A stretch of 64,000 nt of DNA from Janthinobacterium saanense (GCF_014200675.1 NZ_JACHCI010000020.1:50840-114839), one strand, 5' to 3'; shown: positions 1-11,624, numbered from the stretch's first letter. Notes: a model not told the origin generated them from the sequence alone. A program made the numbers and translations.

Positions 1-627
1 GCCGATTTCAAAACCGTCTTCGCCCGTGTAGCCGGTACGCGCCAGCATCACTTCGCCAAATGGCGTGTCCTTGACGATCACCACGTTGAAAGGCTTGATG
101 GCTTCTGAAGCGGCCTGGGTGGTCGGCAGCACTTGCCATACCTTGGCGCGCGCGTTCGGGCCCTGCACGGCGACCAGGGCCATCGGCTCGTTTGCGTTGC
201 GGCGTTCGGTAATCGTCAGGCCGCTGTTGGTGGCGGTGTTCTGTTGCTGCATCCACGCCACGTCTTTTTCGGCGGTGCCGGCGTTGACCACCAGGCGGAA
301 CCAGTTTTCGCTGAAGAAGTAGACGATCAGGTCATCGATGACAGTGCCTTCGGCATTGAGCATGCACGAATACAGCGCCTTGCCCGGCACTTGCAGCTTG
401 TCGACGTTATTGGCCAGCAGGCCGCGCAAGAAGGCGCGCACATTCGGGCCTTCGATATCGACCACGCACATATGCGACACGTCGAACATGCCGGCGTCGC
501 CGCGCACGGCGTTATGCTCTTCGATTTGCGAACCGTAGTTGACCGGCATGTCCCAACCGCCGAAATCTACCATGCGGGCACCTGATGCACGGTGGGCGTT
601 ATTGAGTGGGGTCGCTTTGAGCGTCAT
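1..627 (-). CDS. gcvT: Aminomethyltransferase (glycine cleavage T protein), 5' part only
   Basis: The reading frame starts at ATG 627-625 and stays open to the window edge, so 209 N-terminal codons are present and the 3' end lies outside. The product begins [19 protein letters not shown] and continues with [24 protein letters not shown] and [10 protein letters not shown], all hallmark segments of GcvT. GcvT transfers the aminomethyl carbon from lipoylated H protein to tetrahydrofolate in glycine cleavage. An AGGA ribosome-binding site lies 8 nt upstream of the ATG. The tandem glycine riboswitch and promoter just upstream fit a gcvT-first operon induced by glycine; gcvH and gcvP would be expected downstream, outside the window. 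Confidence 0.96.
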   Translation of the reverse strand, partial: MTLKATPLNNAHRASGARMVDFGGWDMPVNYGSQIEEHNAVRGDAGMFDVSHMCVVDIEGPNVRAFLRGLLANNVDKLQVPGKALYSCMLNAEGTVIDDLIVYFFSENWFRLVVNAGTAEKDVAWMQQQNTATNSGLTITERRNANEPMALVAVQGPNARAKVWQVLPTTQAASEAIKPFNVVIVKDTPFGEVMLARTGYTGEDGFEIG

Positions 628-707
628 TGTATCCTCGGGACGAAGGTGTAAGGGATGAAAACAGAACACGCAAGAAAGCCGCCAACGCGTTTCTCCATGG
701 CATTCAC

Positions 708-920
708 TCACCCCCCTGTCCTTTGTACCTGAGAGATTACGGGGGCTAGCCCCGTGCGCCCCTTCGGTGGGCCGCCGGCGTTTCGCCGCGGCCGCTCTCC
801 AGAGTTGAATCAAAACCTATTGTCAAAGCAACAGTTTGAACTCGCCTGATCGGTCCTTTTGCCTGAGAGTTTTTGGGTAGTGCCCCTTCGGCGGCAACGC
901 TGGATTGCCCTCTCCCGATC
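708..920 (-). promoter_or_regulatory. Tandem glycine riboswitch (two aptamers)
   Basis: Read on the minus strand there are two consecutive glycine-aptamer cores. Aptamer I (about 920-850) has GGGAGAG, then CGCCGAAGGGGC, then CTCTCAGGCAAAAGGACC. Aptamer II (about 804-708) has GGAGAGC, ACCGAAGGGGC and TCTCAGGTACAAAGGACA. This is the classic gcvT riboswitch arrangement, which activates glycine-cleavage expression when glycine is bound. About 80 nt separate aptamer II from the gcvT start. The expression platform (terminator versus ribosome-site masking) was not resolved by eye. Confidence 0.95.
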
Positions 921-930
921 AAGTGTGTGG

Positions 931-959
931 AATATATGCCAGCAGGGGTGTTCTGTCAA
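931..959 (-). promoter_or_regulatory. Sigma70 promoter of the gcvT leader
   Basis: On the minus strand TTGACA (959-954), a 17-nt spacer and TATATT (936-931) form a near-perfect sigma70 promoter. It sits about 10 nt upstream of the first riboswitch aptamer, so the leader would start almost exactly at the aptamer. Confidence 0.85.
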
Positions 960-1107
960 TCTGAAACGGCTTTCCAGAATGCACCAAAACAGGGCAGCAG
1001 CACGCATGTTTCATGGCTAGCCGGCTGTTGCATTCATGCCGCGCCGTGCGCGCCCTGCGGCAGAAATTTGCTATGATGAATCAGCGCTTCATTTGCGAGT
1101 TTCTGCC

Positions 1108-1668
1108 ATGAACGATACGCATAGCAATACCGATCATCACGCCTATTTCACGCTGTCTGGCGACGTCAACAGCGATATGGTCAGGCGCGTCTTCAACGCG
1201 GTCTCTGACATGACCGAAGACAAGATCGCCACCGCCCACGTACTGATACAGTCGAACGGCGGTTATGTCAGCGACGGCATCTGTCTGTACAACTTCCTCA
1301 GCAAGCTGCCGATCGAGCTGGTCACGTATAACGGCGGCGCCGTGGCATCGATCGCCGTGACCTTGTTTCTTGCCGGGCGGCATCGTTGTGCCAGCGACAC
1401 GGCCCGTTTCATGGTGCATAAATCGCACGCCACTGCTTCGCCCGGTGCGCGGCCCGATGCGCTCAGCATCATCGTCGAAGGCTTGCGGGCTGACGATTTG
1501 CGCACCGAGCGCATCCTGCGCAGCCATGTGACCCTGGATGAAGAGCATTGGCGCGTGCATGCCTATTCCGACCTGCATCTGACGGCGGAACAGGCTCTGG
1601 AAGTGGGCTTGATCGACGCCATCCGCGATTTCGCGCCGCCCAAGGGCAAGCGCCTGACCAATATCTAA
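1108..1668 (+). CDS. ClpP/crotonase-fold serine protease-like protein
   Basis: A 186-residue protein with the ClpP fold: an early IQSNGGYVSDG strand-turn (oxyanion region), then VASIAVTLFLAG with a candidate nucleophile Ser81, FMVHKSHA with His104, and AYSDLHLTAEQAL with Asp155, matching the Ser-His-Asp order and spacing of ClpP. The C-terminal ALEVGLIDAI also fits. Upstream in-frame ATG 1036 exists, but ATG 1108 starts the domain without a non-conserved extension and is preferred. No clpX or clpA is adjacent, so this is a stand-alone ClpP-like protein rather than the housekeeping ClpP; substrate and partner are unknown. A strong hairpin follows the stop codon. Confidence 0.8.
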   Translation: MNDTHSNTDHHAYFTLSGDVNSDMVRRVFNAVSDMTEDKIATAHVLIQSNGGYVSDGICLYNFLSKLPIELVTYNGGAVASIAVTLFLAGRHRCASDTARFMVHKSHATASPGARPDALSIIVEGLRADDLRTERILRSHVTLDEEHWRVHAYSDLHLTAEQALEVGLIDAIRDFAPPKGKRLTNI

Positions 1669-1680
1669 TTTCCCAAATAA

Positions 1681-1722
1681 AACAGGGCTGGCCGCCCCAT
1701 GAGTGGTGCGGCCAGCCCTGTT
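1681..1722. terminator. Bidirectional terminator-type hairpin
   Basis: A perfect 15-bp inverted repeat (1681-1695 with 1708-1722) with a 12-nt loop lies between the ClpP-like gene (+) and the convergent small gene at 1741-1968 (-). A-rich sequence on the left gives a U-rich tail for the minus-strand transcript. It probably terminates both genes. Confidence 0.75.
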
Positions 1723-1740
1723 GTGCTAAGGGCAAAGGCG

Positions 1741-1968
1741 TCAGGATTTGCTGCCCTTGTTGCTGGCAGTGCCAGACTGTTTGTTGCCACTGCCACTGCT
1801 GCCAGCGCTGCCACCCGACTGCTTGTTGCCGTCATTTTTGTGGCTTTGACGGCCGGCGTCCACGTGCTGCTCATGCGTGCCGCCCTGGGTGCCACTTTGG
1901 CTGCCGCTGCGTGAGCCGCTACCCGACTGTTTGTTGCCTTGATCGCCTTTTTGATTCGAGTTCATCAT
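1741..1968 (-). CDS. Small Gly/Ser/Lys/Gln-rich disordered protein
   Basis: A 75-residue, very hydrophilic low-complexity protein beginning MMNSNQKGDQGNKQSG. The motif GNKQSG or DGNKQSG occurs three times (near the N-terminus, centre and C-terminus), separated by Ser/Gly/His-rich linkers; there is no hydrophobic core, signal peptide or Cys. AAAGGA about 6 nt upstream of ATG 1968 is a good ribosome-binding site and decides this start over one 30 nt further out. Lys-Gly-rich disordered proteins are often stress-related in proteobacteria, but I do not recognise the family and assign no function. The gene ends at a strong shared hairpin terminator. Confidence 0.6.
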   Translation of the reverse strand: MMNSNQKGDQGNKQSGSGSRSGSQSGTQGGTHEQHVDAGRQSHKNDGNKQSGGSAGSSGSGNKQSGTASNKGSKS

Positions 1969-2230
1969 ATTTCCTTTACTGAAATTAAAAGAAGTCACTC
2001 GCCGGAACTACTTCCGGTGGCTGCATGATGCGCAGAAAGCTTGGGCGCTAGTATCGGAACACTGCTCGACCCCGTGTAGGAGCTTGCCTGATGATGAGGC
2101 GAAGCCATTTCCTTATTGCAATGTTCGAGAATGAATTTGTAATTGAATGTAATTCCCGCCTTGCGCTGACAAAAAGCAGGGCAGCAAGAGGGGCAGTCAT
2201 GGCATAGTTCAGCCTGATGATGAAATAGGT

Positions 2231-2872
2231 GTGGCGATGAATTGGTGGAATAGCATTTCTTTTACGGCCGATATGGCATTGATGGGGCCGGCTGGCGTGC
2301 TTATCGCCTTGTGGTTGCTGGTGTCGAAGCAGTGGCGGCTGGTATTGAGCTGGAGCGTGTGGTACGGCGGCGGCTTGCTGCTGGTCGTGCTGTCCAAGCT
2401 GGTCTTCATGGGCTGGGGCGTGGGCAGCAGCGCGCTCGACTTTACCGGTTTCAGCGGCCACGCCATGCGCGCAGGCGCCGTCTATCCTGTCTTGCTGTAT
2501 GTCGTGCTGCAGCGCGCCCAGCCGCGCTGGCGCCAGGCTGGTGTGGTCCTGGGCGTGGCCTATGCTGTGCTGGTGGCCATCGCGCGCGTGCTCGGCCATG
2601 CGCACAGTGTGTCGGAAGCGGTCAGCGGTTGCTTGCTGGGCCTGGCCATGGCGGCCGGCTTTATCTGGGGTGCACGTGGCGCCGTCGATATCGCCATCAG
2701 CCGGCCGCTGGCATTGGCCAGCCTGCTTGTGATGGCGGTGCTCAGCTTCAAGGCCGAACCGGTGCCGACCGAGCTGTGGCTGCATAAATTGGCCATGCAT
2801 TTGTCTGGCCACGAGCGCGTTTTTTCGCGGGCGGACTGGAAGCTGGTGCAAGACGGGCATCCTGCCCATTGA
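2231..2872 (+). CDS. PAP2-superfamily-like inner membrane protein
   Basis: A 213-residue multi-pass membrane protein with about five to six hydrophobic segments. FTGFSGHAMRAGAV (SGH at residues 75-77) corresponds to the PSGH motif of PAP2 phosphatases, and ARVLGHAHSVSEAVSG (residues 118-132) to the SRx5Hx3D motif, keeping Arg119 and His125 but with Glu129 where Asp is usual. The first motif (KxxxxxxRP) is not evident. The fold call is reasonable; phosphatase activity is uncertain. The start may be GTG 2231 or ATG 2237, and neither has a strong ribosome-binding site. It is monocistronic, between the small disordered gene and smc. Confidence 0.7.
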   Translation: MAMNWWNSISFTADMALMGPAGVLIALWLLVSKQWRLVLSWSVWYGGGLLLVVLSKLVFMGWGVGSSALDFTGFSGHAMRAGAVYPVLLYVVLQRAQPRWRQAGVVLGVAYAVLVAIARVLGHAHSVSEAVSGCLLGLAMAAGFIWGARGAVDIAISRPLALASLLVMAVLSFKAEPVPTELWLHKLAMHLSGHERVFSRADWKLVQDGHPAH

Positions 2873-2948
2873 GCACGCGAATGAGGGCGGCAACTGCCTG
2901 CTATGGCGCACACGTGTTTTTAGCCAGAAAATCATCAGGAAATGGTAT

Positions 2949-2975
2949 GATGAGCCACTTTTCAGTGGCATCATC
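2949..2975 (+). other. Hairpin in the smc upstream region
   Basis: GATGA-GCCAC pairs with GTGGC-(A)-TCATC across a 6-nt loop, a 10-bp stem with a single-base bulge, between the PAP2-like gene and smc. No U-tract follows, so it is more likely a leader hairpin or chance structure than an intrinsic terminator. Confidence 0.35.
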
Positions 2976-3096
2976 GCCAGTGCATAATTAGCTAAGTGCG
3001 CAGACAAGTGCCTGCGCCGGATGCGCATTTCATTAACCCAGTTGCTATACAGTTGCTACACTCAACCGCCAGCCCAGGCCAGGAACTCTAAAACAC

Positions 3097-6000
3097 GTGC
3101 GTCTCTCTTCCATCAAGTTGTCGGGATTTAAGTCTTTCGTCGATCCCACCAATTTCCAGGTGCCAGGCCAGCTGGTGGGCGTGGTCGGGCCGAATGGCTG
3201 CGGCAAGTCGAACATCATCGACGCCGTGCGCTGGGTGCTGGGTGAGTCGAAAGCGTCCGAGTTGCGCGGCGAGTCGATGCAGGACGTGATCTTCAACGGT
3301 TCCACGCACCGCAAGCCCGCCGGGCGCGCCTCGGTTGAACTGGTGTTCGACAACAACGATGGCAAGGCGTCCGGCCAATGGGGCCAGTATGCCGAGATCG
3401 CTGTCAAGCGCACCTTGACGCGCGACGGCACGTCCACCTATTACATCAATAGCCAGCCTGTGCGCCGGCGCGATATCCAGGATATCTTCCTCGGTACCGG
3501 CCTGGGCCCGCGCGCCTACGCCATCATCGGCCAGGGCATGATTTCGCGCATCATCGAATCGCGCCCGGAAGAACTGCGCGTCTTCCTCGAAGAAGCGGCC
3601 GGGGTATCGAAATACAAGGAACGCCGCCGCGAGACGGAAAACCGCTTGCAGGATACGCGCGAAAACCTGCTGCGCGTGGAAGACATCTTGCGCGAGCTGA
3701 ACGCCAATCTGGAAAAACTGGAAGCGCAGGCGGCCGTGGCTACCCGTTTCCATACCTTGCAGGCCGATCAGGAAGAAAAGCAGAAATTGCTGTGGCTGCT
3801 GCGCAAGAATGAAGCGCAGAACGAGCAGACGCGTTATTTCCGCGAAGTGGAACAGGCGCAGACCGACCTGGAAGAACAGACGGCCAAGCTGCGCAATGTG
3901 GAACTGACCCTGGAGCAGATGCGCCAGGCGCACTTTGCCGTGGGCGACCGTTTGCATACGGCGCAAGGCCATCTGTACCAGACGAATGCGGAAATCGGCA
4001 GCCTGGAAGCGCAAATCAAGTTCGTGATCGAATCGCGCGCCCGCTTGCAGGCGCAACTGGCGACCTTGACGGCCCAGCGCGATCAATGGAGCAGCCAAGG
4101 CAGCGAATACCAGGAGCAGATCGAAGAAGCGGAATTCCACCTCGAAGAGCTGGCCGCCAAGGTGGAGCAGTCGCAAATGATGGCCGAGCAAAAAGGCGAG
4201 CAATTGCCCGAGCTCGACGCCGCCTGGCGGACCGCGCAAAACAAGAGCACGGAATCGCGCGCCAGGATCATGCAGGCCCAGCAGCAGCTGGAGCTGGAAT
4301 CGGCGCACCAGCGCAACGCCTCGAATATCCTGAACAGCCTGTTGACGCGCCGCGAGCGCCTGCAACAGGAAAAGAACAGCCTGAGCTTGCCCGACAGCAG
4401 TCATCTGGAAAACCTGAAACTGCAACTGGAAGAAAAGCAGCAGGCGCTCGAAGAGCAGGGCTTTTATCTGGAAGAAGCGCTGGAACAGCAGCCGAAACTG
4501 GAGCAGGAACGCCAGGAAGCGCAAACGCAAGTCAATGCCGAAACGGCCGCCAACGCCCAGCTGGAAGCGCGCTTGTCCGCCCTGAAACAGTTGCAGGAAA
4601 GAGTGCAGACCCAGGGCAAGGTGCAACCGTGGCTGAAAAAGCACGAGCTGGACACTTTACCGCGCTTGTGGCAAAAGTTGCAGATCGAAGCGGGCTGGGA
4701 AGCGGCCATGGAATCGATCTTGCGCGAGCGCACCTCGGCCTTGCAATTGTCGAATATCGATTGGGCCAAGGCCTTCTTTGCCGATGCGCCACCGGCCAAG
4801 CTGGCCCTGTATGCGCCGTCCACCGTGCCGCCGCTGCCTGTGCCGGAAATAGCCGGTTTGAAACCGTTCTTGAACTTGCTCAAACTCAACGATCCAGGCT
4901 TGCGCGGCTTGCTGCAGGACTGGCTGTATAACGCTTACGCAGTGGAAGACGCGGCCGAAGCTTTGCTCGAGCGCAGCAAATTGCCGCCGGGCGGCTATTT
5001 TGTCACGCGCCAGGGCCACGTGGTCACGGCGGGCAGCGTGCGCTTTTATGCGGCCGATTCCGAACAGGAAGGCATGCTGGGCCGCCAGCAGGAAATCGAC
5101 AATATCGGCAAGCAGCTGCGCGCCCAGCAATTGCTGGCCGAAGAAGCGCGCGCCCGCTCCGTGCGGGCCGATGCGGCCGTGGCGGCGTTGACGCGCAACC
5201 TGTCCGACTTGCGCCTGCGCATACAGCAGCTGACCTCGTCCGTGCACAGTCTGCAACTGGAAGTGGTGAAATTGTCCGAGGTGGAAGCACGCTTTAATCA
5301 GCGCAGCACGCAGATCGGCGCCGACCTGGCCGAGATTGCCGCGCAAGAAGCCGAGCAAATGCAGACCAAGCTGGAATCGGAAGAAAAATTCGAACAGCTC
5401 GACATGGAGCTGGGCAACTTGCAGGAAGCCCACGAAGACGGCCATACCGACTTCTTGCAGAAAGAGCAGCGTCTGGCCGAAGCGCGCGAAGCCTTGCGCG
5501 ACCTGGAACGGGCCGCCAAGGATACCGAATACGCGGAAAAATCGCACCGCGCCAAGATCGAGGAATTGCGCCGCAATATCGCCACGGCCAGTACGCAAGC
5601 CCAGCAAGTGTCGGCAAGCCTGCAGGCGGGCCAGCAGGAACTGGCCAATCTGGAAAGCGGCGCCGCCAACGATGGCTTGCAGGATTTGCTGGAGCGCCGC
5701 ACCACGCAGGAGCGGGCGCTGGCCGATGCGCGCCATGAGCTGGACCAGATCACGCAGCAGCTGCGTTTGTCTGAAGATGCTCGCACGCAATCGGAGCGCA
5801 GCTTGCAGCCGCAGCGCGACAAGATCATGGAAATGCAGCTCAAGGAACAGGCCGCGCGCCTGAACCAGGAGCAGTTTGCCCAGCAATTGCTGGAATCGGG
5901 CGCCGATGAAGTCGCCCTGACTGAAAAATTGCACCCGGACATGCGCCCGTCTTATCTGCAAGGCGAAGTGACGCGCCTGACCAATGCCATCACGGCCCTG

Positions 6001-6624
6001 GGCGCCGTCAACCTGGCCGCGCTCGACGAGCTGGCGCAGGCGTCCGAGCGCAAGAATTTCCTCGATGCCCAGAACGCCGACTTGACCGAAGCGATCAACA
6101 CCCTGGAAGACGCGATCCACAAGATCGACAAGGAAACGCGCGACTTGCTGCAAGACACGTTCGACAAGGTCAACCATCACTTTTCCGAGCTGTTCCCGAT
6201 TCTGTTCGGCGGTGGCCAGGCCCGCCTGACCATGACGGGCGACGAGATTCTCGATTCCGGTGTACAAGTCATGGCGCAACCGCCAGGCAAGAAAAATGCG
6301 ACCATCCACCTGTTGTCCGGTGGAGAGAAGGCGCTGACCGCGACCGCATTGGTGTTTTCCATGTTCCGCCTCAATCCGGCGCCGTTCTGCCTGCTCGACG
6401 AAGTCGATGCACCGCTGGACGATTCGAATACGGAACGCTTCTGCCGCATGGTCAAGCGCATGTCCGACCAGACCCAATTCCTTTTCATTTCGCATAACAA
6501 GATTGCGATGGAAATGGCCCATCAATTGATCGGTGTGACGATGCAGGAGCAAGGCGTATCGCGCATCGTGGCGGTGGACATGGAGTCCGCCGCAAATTTT
6601 GCTACCGAGGCACAAGCAGCATGA
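3097..6624 (+). CDS. smc: Chromosome segregation ATPase SMC
   Basis: A full-length SMC of 1175 residues. The N-terminal ATPase half has Walker A GPNGCGKS at residues 31-38. Two long heptad-rich coiled coils flank a hinge at roughly residues 510-660. The C-terminal half carries the signature LLSGGEKALTA (about 1072) and Walker B CLLDEVDAPLDD (about 1096). SMC dimers with ScpA/ScpB compact and segregate the chromosome. The start is GTG, fixed by the conserved MRLSSIKLSGFKSF N-terminus. The stop overlaps the next ATG by 4 nt (ATGA), so smc and zipA are translationally coupled. Confidence 0.97.
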   Translation: MRLSSIKLSGFKSFVDPTNFQVPGQLVGVVGPNGCGKSNIIDAVRWVLGESKASELRGESMQDVIFNGSTHRKPAGRASVELVFDNNDGKASGQWGQYAEIAVKRTLTRDGTSTYYINSQPVRRRDIQDIFLGTGLGPRAYAIIGQGMISRIIESRPEELRVFLEEAAGVSKYKERRRETENRLQDTRENLLRVEDILRELNANLEKLEAQAAVATRFHTLQADQEEKQKLLWLLRKNEAQNEQTRYFREVEQAQTDLEEQTAKLRNVELTLEQMRQAHFAVGDRLHTAQGHLYQTNAEIGSLEAQIKFVIESRARLQAQLATLTAQRDQWSSQGSEYQEQIEEAEFHLEELAAKVEQSQMMAEQKGEQLPELDAAWRTAQNKSTESRARIMQAQQQLELESAHQRNASNILNSLLTRRERLQQEKNSLSLPDSSHLENLKLQLEEKQQALEEQGFYLEEALEQQPKLEQERQEAQTQVNAETAANAQLEARLSALKQLQERVQTQGKVQPWLKKHELDTLPRLWQKLQIEAGWEAAMESILRERTSALQLSNIDWAKAFFADAPPAKLALYAPSTVPPLPVPEIAGLKPFLNLLKLNDPGLRGLLQDWLYNAYAVEDAAEALLERSKLPPGGYFVTRQGHVVTAGSVRFYAADSEQEGMLGRQQEIDNIGKQLRAQQLLAEEARARSVRADAAVAALTRNLSDLRLRIQQLTSSVHSLQLEVVKLSEVEARFNQRSTQIGADLAEIAAQEAEQMQTKLESEEKFEQLDMELGNLQEAHEDGHTDFLQKEQRLAEAREALRDLERAAKDTEYAEKSHRAKIEELRRNIATASTQAQQVSASLQAGQQELANLESGAANDGLQDLLERRTTQERALADARHELDQITQQLRLSEDARTQSERSLQPQRDKIMEMQLKEQAARLNQEQFAQQLLESGADEVALTEKLHPDMRPSYLQGEVTRLTNAITALGAVNLAALDELAQASERKNFLDAQNADLTEAINTLEDAIHKIDKETRDLLQDTFDKVNHHFSELFPILFGGGQARLTMTGDEILDSGVQVMAQPPGKKNATIHLLSGGEKALTATALVFSMFRLNPAPFCLLDEVDAPLDDSNTERFCRMVKRMSDQTQFLFISHNKIAMEMAHQLIGVTMQEQGVSRIVAVDMESAANFATEAQAA

Positions 6625-7775
6625 CAGATCTCCAAATTACCTTGTTCGGCGCCGGCGGCGTCTTTATCGTTGCCGTTTTCTCTTACAACAAATGGCAGGA
6701 ATACAAGGCCAAGAAAAGCGTGGAACGGGCATTTTCCACCGACCACGATGACGTGCTGATGCGCGAAGGCGAGGCTCCTGTGGCTGCGCCCGCAGCCGCG
6801 CCCGTGGAAGCCGTGGTGCGCCAGGAACCGCGTTTCGATGCGGCCCCGGCCGTCAAGACAGAACCTTCATTCAGCGCGCCGCCGGCCCCGGCGCCCGTGC
6901 ATGCCGAACCCTTGCTGGAAACGTCCGCCGCGCCTGTTGCCTTAGCGCCGCAGGAAGAGGTCAGCACTGCCAGCGAGCAAGCCACCAGCCTGGTCGATCC
7001 GCTGATCGATTGCCTGCTGCCGCTGTCGCTGGAAGCGCCCGTGCGTGGTGAAAAAATCCTGCCGGTGCTGCAAACCTTGCGCCTGGTGGGCAACAAGCCC
7101 GTGCATTTCATCGGCTTGCATGTGAATGGCGATTGGGAACCGATCATGCATGGCGGTGTCTACACCAAGATGCAGGGCGGCGTGCAGCTGGCAAGCCGCA
7201 CCACGGCCTTGAATGAGCTGGAATACTCGGAACTGGTTACGCGTCTGCGTGGCGTGGCCGATGAAATCGGCGCCGAACCGGAAGTGCCGGACATGATGGA
7301 AGTGATGGCCGAAGCGCGCAATCTGCACCGCTTCGTTACCGGCCACGACGCGCAACTGGGCGTCAACCTGCACACCAACGGCGCGCCATGGGCGATTTCC
7401 ACCTTGCTGTTCGCGCTGGAAAAACAAGGTTTCGACGTGCGTCCGGATGGCCGTTTCGTGATGCCGGACGGCGAAGGCGGCCATTTGTTCTCGCTGTCGA
7501 CCAATGTCACCCTGGCCGAAGAAACCACGCCCCGTTTGACCCTGCTGCTCGACGTGCCTTGCGTGGCGCCTGCGCGCGACGGTTTTGGCGCCATGGTTGC
7601 TTGCGCCCGTTCGCTGGTGGGTCGTCTGGACGCCACCATCGTCGACGATTACAACCAGGCCCTGTCGGACGCGGCCCTGGCCGAGATCGCTGGCCAGGTG
7701 CAAGAGTTTTACCAGGAAATGGACGCGGCCGACATTCCGGCCGGTTCCACCCGCGCCCTGCGTTTATTTAGCTAA
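6621..7775 (+). CDS. zipA: Cell division protein ZipA (FtsZ-binding)
   Basis: A 384-residue protein with an N-terminal membrane anchor (about residues 7-22, ITLFGAGGVFIVAVFSY), a basic juxtamembrane patch, a Pro/Ala-rich linker to about residue 110, and a C-terminal globular domain with the ZipA pattern (VHFIGLHVNGDWEPI, GGVQLASR, LLLDVPCVAPARDGF). ZipA tethers FtsZ protofilaments to the inner membrane at the divisome. It starts inside the smc stop codon and is followed 15 nt later by ligA, giving an smc-zipA-ligA operon, an arrangement typical of Burkholderiales. Sequence conservation of ZipA is low across classes, so the name rests on architecture and context as well. Confidence 0.9.
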   Translation: MTDLQITLFGAGGVFIVAVFSYNKWQEYKAKKSVERAFSTDHDDVLMREGEAPVAAPAAAPVEAVVRQEPRFDAAPAVKTEPSFSAPPAPAPVHAEPLLETSAAPVALAPQEEVSTASEQATSLVDPLIDCLLPLSLEAPVRGEKILPVLQTLRLVGNKPVHFIGLHVNGDWEPIMHGGVYTKMQGGVQLASRTTALNELEYSELVTRLRGVADEIGAEPEVPDMMEVMAEARNLHRFVTGHDAQLGVNLHTNGAPWAISTLLFALEKQGFDVRPDGRFVMPDGEGGHLFSLSTNVTLAEETTPRLTLLLDVPCVAPARDGFGAMVACARSLVGRLDATIVDDYNQALSDAALAEIAGQVQEFYQEMDAADIPAGSTRALRLFS

Positions 7776-10142
<2,367 letters not shown>

Positions 10143-10174
10143 CGCCATTTATTTAACATTTTGCAGATGAATCC

Positions 10175-11068
10175 ATGAAAAAAATCAGAAAAGCAGTGTT
10201 TCCCGTCGCGGGCCTGGGTAGCCGTTTCTTGCCCGCGACCAAGGCGCAGCCCAAGGAAATGCTGCCCATCGTCGACAAGCCTTTGATCCAGTATGCAGTG
10301 GAAGAGGCGGTCGCGGCGGGTATCACGGAAATGATCTTCATCACGGGGCGCAACAAGCGCGCCATCGAAGACCATTTCGATACGGCCTATGAGCTGGAAA
10401 CGGAGCTGGAGGCAGCCGGCAAGCGCCAGTTGCTGGAGATGGTGCAAAATGTGATCCCCAAGCATGTCAATTGCATCTATATCCGCCAGTCGGCGCCACT
10501 GGGCCTGGGGCACGCCGTGCTGTGCGCCCGTCCTGTGGTCGGCGATGAACCGTTTGCGGTGCTGCTGGCCGATGACTTCATGGATGTGGAAGAGGGCGTG
10601 CGCCCGGTGCTGGCGCAGATGACCGATGTTTTCCAGTATGAGAATTGCTCGTTGCTGGCGGTGCAGGATGTGCCGCGCGCGGAAACCAGGCAATACGGCA
10701 TCGTTTCTGCCAGAAATTACCAGCCCGATCTGGAACTGGTGTCGGCCATCGTGGAAAAACCACTGCCCGAAGAAGCGCCATCGACCCTGGCCGTGGTGGG
10801 CCGCTATGTGTTAACCAGCCGCATCTTCAATCACCTGGAAAAAATCGGCGCCGGTGCGGGCGGCGAGATTCAGCTGACGGACGGCATCGCCGCGCTGATG
10901 CGTGAAGAGCGCGTGCTGGCATACCGCTACACGGGCCAGCGCTATGATTGCGGTTCCAAGCTCGGTTATCTGAAGGCGACCACGGCGATGGGCATGAAAC
11001 ACCCGGAAACGGGCGCCGCCTTCCGCACTTACTTGCAGCAATTGCAATCGAATCAGGAATCAATATGA
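10175..11068 (+). CDS. galU: UTP-glucose-1-phosphate uridylyltransferase
   Basis: A 297-residue nucleotidyltransferase starting [18 protein letters not shown], with the GalU signature [20 protein letters not shown], the [14 protein letters not shown] substrate loop, GLGHAVLCA and the IVEKP segment. It makes UDP-glucose from UTP and glucose-1-phosphate for LPS, exopolysaccharide and trehalose/galactose metabolism. The length is typical. The gene lies 32 nt after ligA and its stop overlaps the def ATG (ATGA), so galU and def are coupled and may continue the smc operon. Confidence 0.96.
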   Translation: MKKIRKAVFPVAGLGSRFLPATKAQPKEMLPIVDKPLIQYAVEEAVAAGITEMIFITGRNKRAIEDHFDTAYELETELEAAGKRQLLEMVQNVIPKHVNCIYIRQSAPLGLGHAVLCARPVVGDEPFAVLLADDFMDVEEGVRPVLAQMTDVFQYENCSLLAVQDVPRAETRQYGIVSARNYQPDLELVSAIVEKPLPEEAPSTLAVVGRYVLTSRIFNHLEKIGAGAGGEIQLTDGIAALMREERVLAYRYTGQRYDCGSKLGYLKATTAMGMKHPETGAAFRTYLQQLQSNQESI

Positions 11069-11601
11069 CGGTACGTGAAATTTTAAAAATGGGCGATCCG
11101 CGTTTGCTGCGGATGGCTGAACCCGTGCGCGAGTTCGATACGCCCGAGCTGCACGCCTTGATCGCCGATATGTTCGACACCATGCATGCCGCCAACGGCG
11201 CGGGCCTGGCGGCGCCGCAGATCGGTGTCAATCTGCAACTGGTGATCTATGGCTTCAAGCAGAATCTGCGTTACCCCGACGCGCCGCAAGTGCCGGAAAC
11301 CGTGCTGATCAATCCCGTGCTGACGCCCTTGTCGGAACGCAAGGAAGAGGGTTTCGAAGGCTGCTTGTCCGTGCCTGGCCTGCGTGGCAGCGTGCCGCGC
11401 TGGAGCGAACTGCACTATGAAGGCGTGGACCAGTTCGGTAACGCCATCAGTCGCGATTGCGACGGTTTCCACGCGCGCGTGGTGCAGCATGAAGTCGACC
11501 ACTTGCACGGCATTTTATATCCGATGCGTATCGTTGATTTCACGCAGTTCGGTTTTACCGAGGTCATGTTTCCCGAGCTGGACCCGAACGACGACGACTG
11601 A
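11065..11601 (+). CDS. def: Peptide deformylase
   Basis: A 178-residue metalloenzyme that removes the N-formyl group from nascent proteins. All three motifs are intact: [18 protein letters not shown] (metal-binding Cys) and HEVDHLHG (two metal His plus catalytic Glu). The start at ATG 11065, overlapping the galU stop, gives the usual [16 protein letters not shown]-terminus; a longer in-frame opening from 10948 lies inside galU and is rejected. The acidic tail DPNDDD is family-variable. A rho-independent terminator follows. Confidence 0.96.
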   Translation: MTVREILKMGDPRLLRMAEPVREFDTPELHALIADMFDTMHAANGAGLAAPQIGVNLQLVIYGFKQNLRYPDAPQVPETVLINPVLTPLSERKEEGFEGCLSVPGLRGSVPRWSELHYEGVDQFGNAISRDCDGFHARVVQHEVDHLHGILYPMRIVDFTQFGFTEVMFPELDPNDDD

Positions 11602-11624
11602 TATCGTTGATTGTCACTGAAGCG

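Noticed and set aside
2048..3028. 326-residue minus-strand frame across the PAP2-like gene
   Set aside because: The plus-strand frame has transmembrane segments and PAP2 motifs; the minus frame is Gln/His/Arg-rich with no family features.
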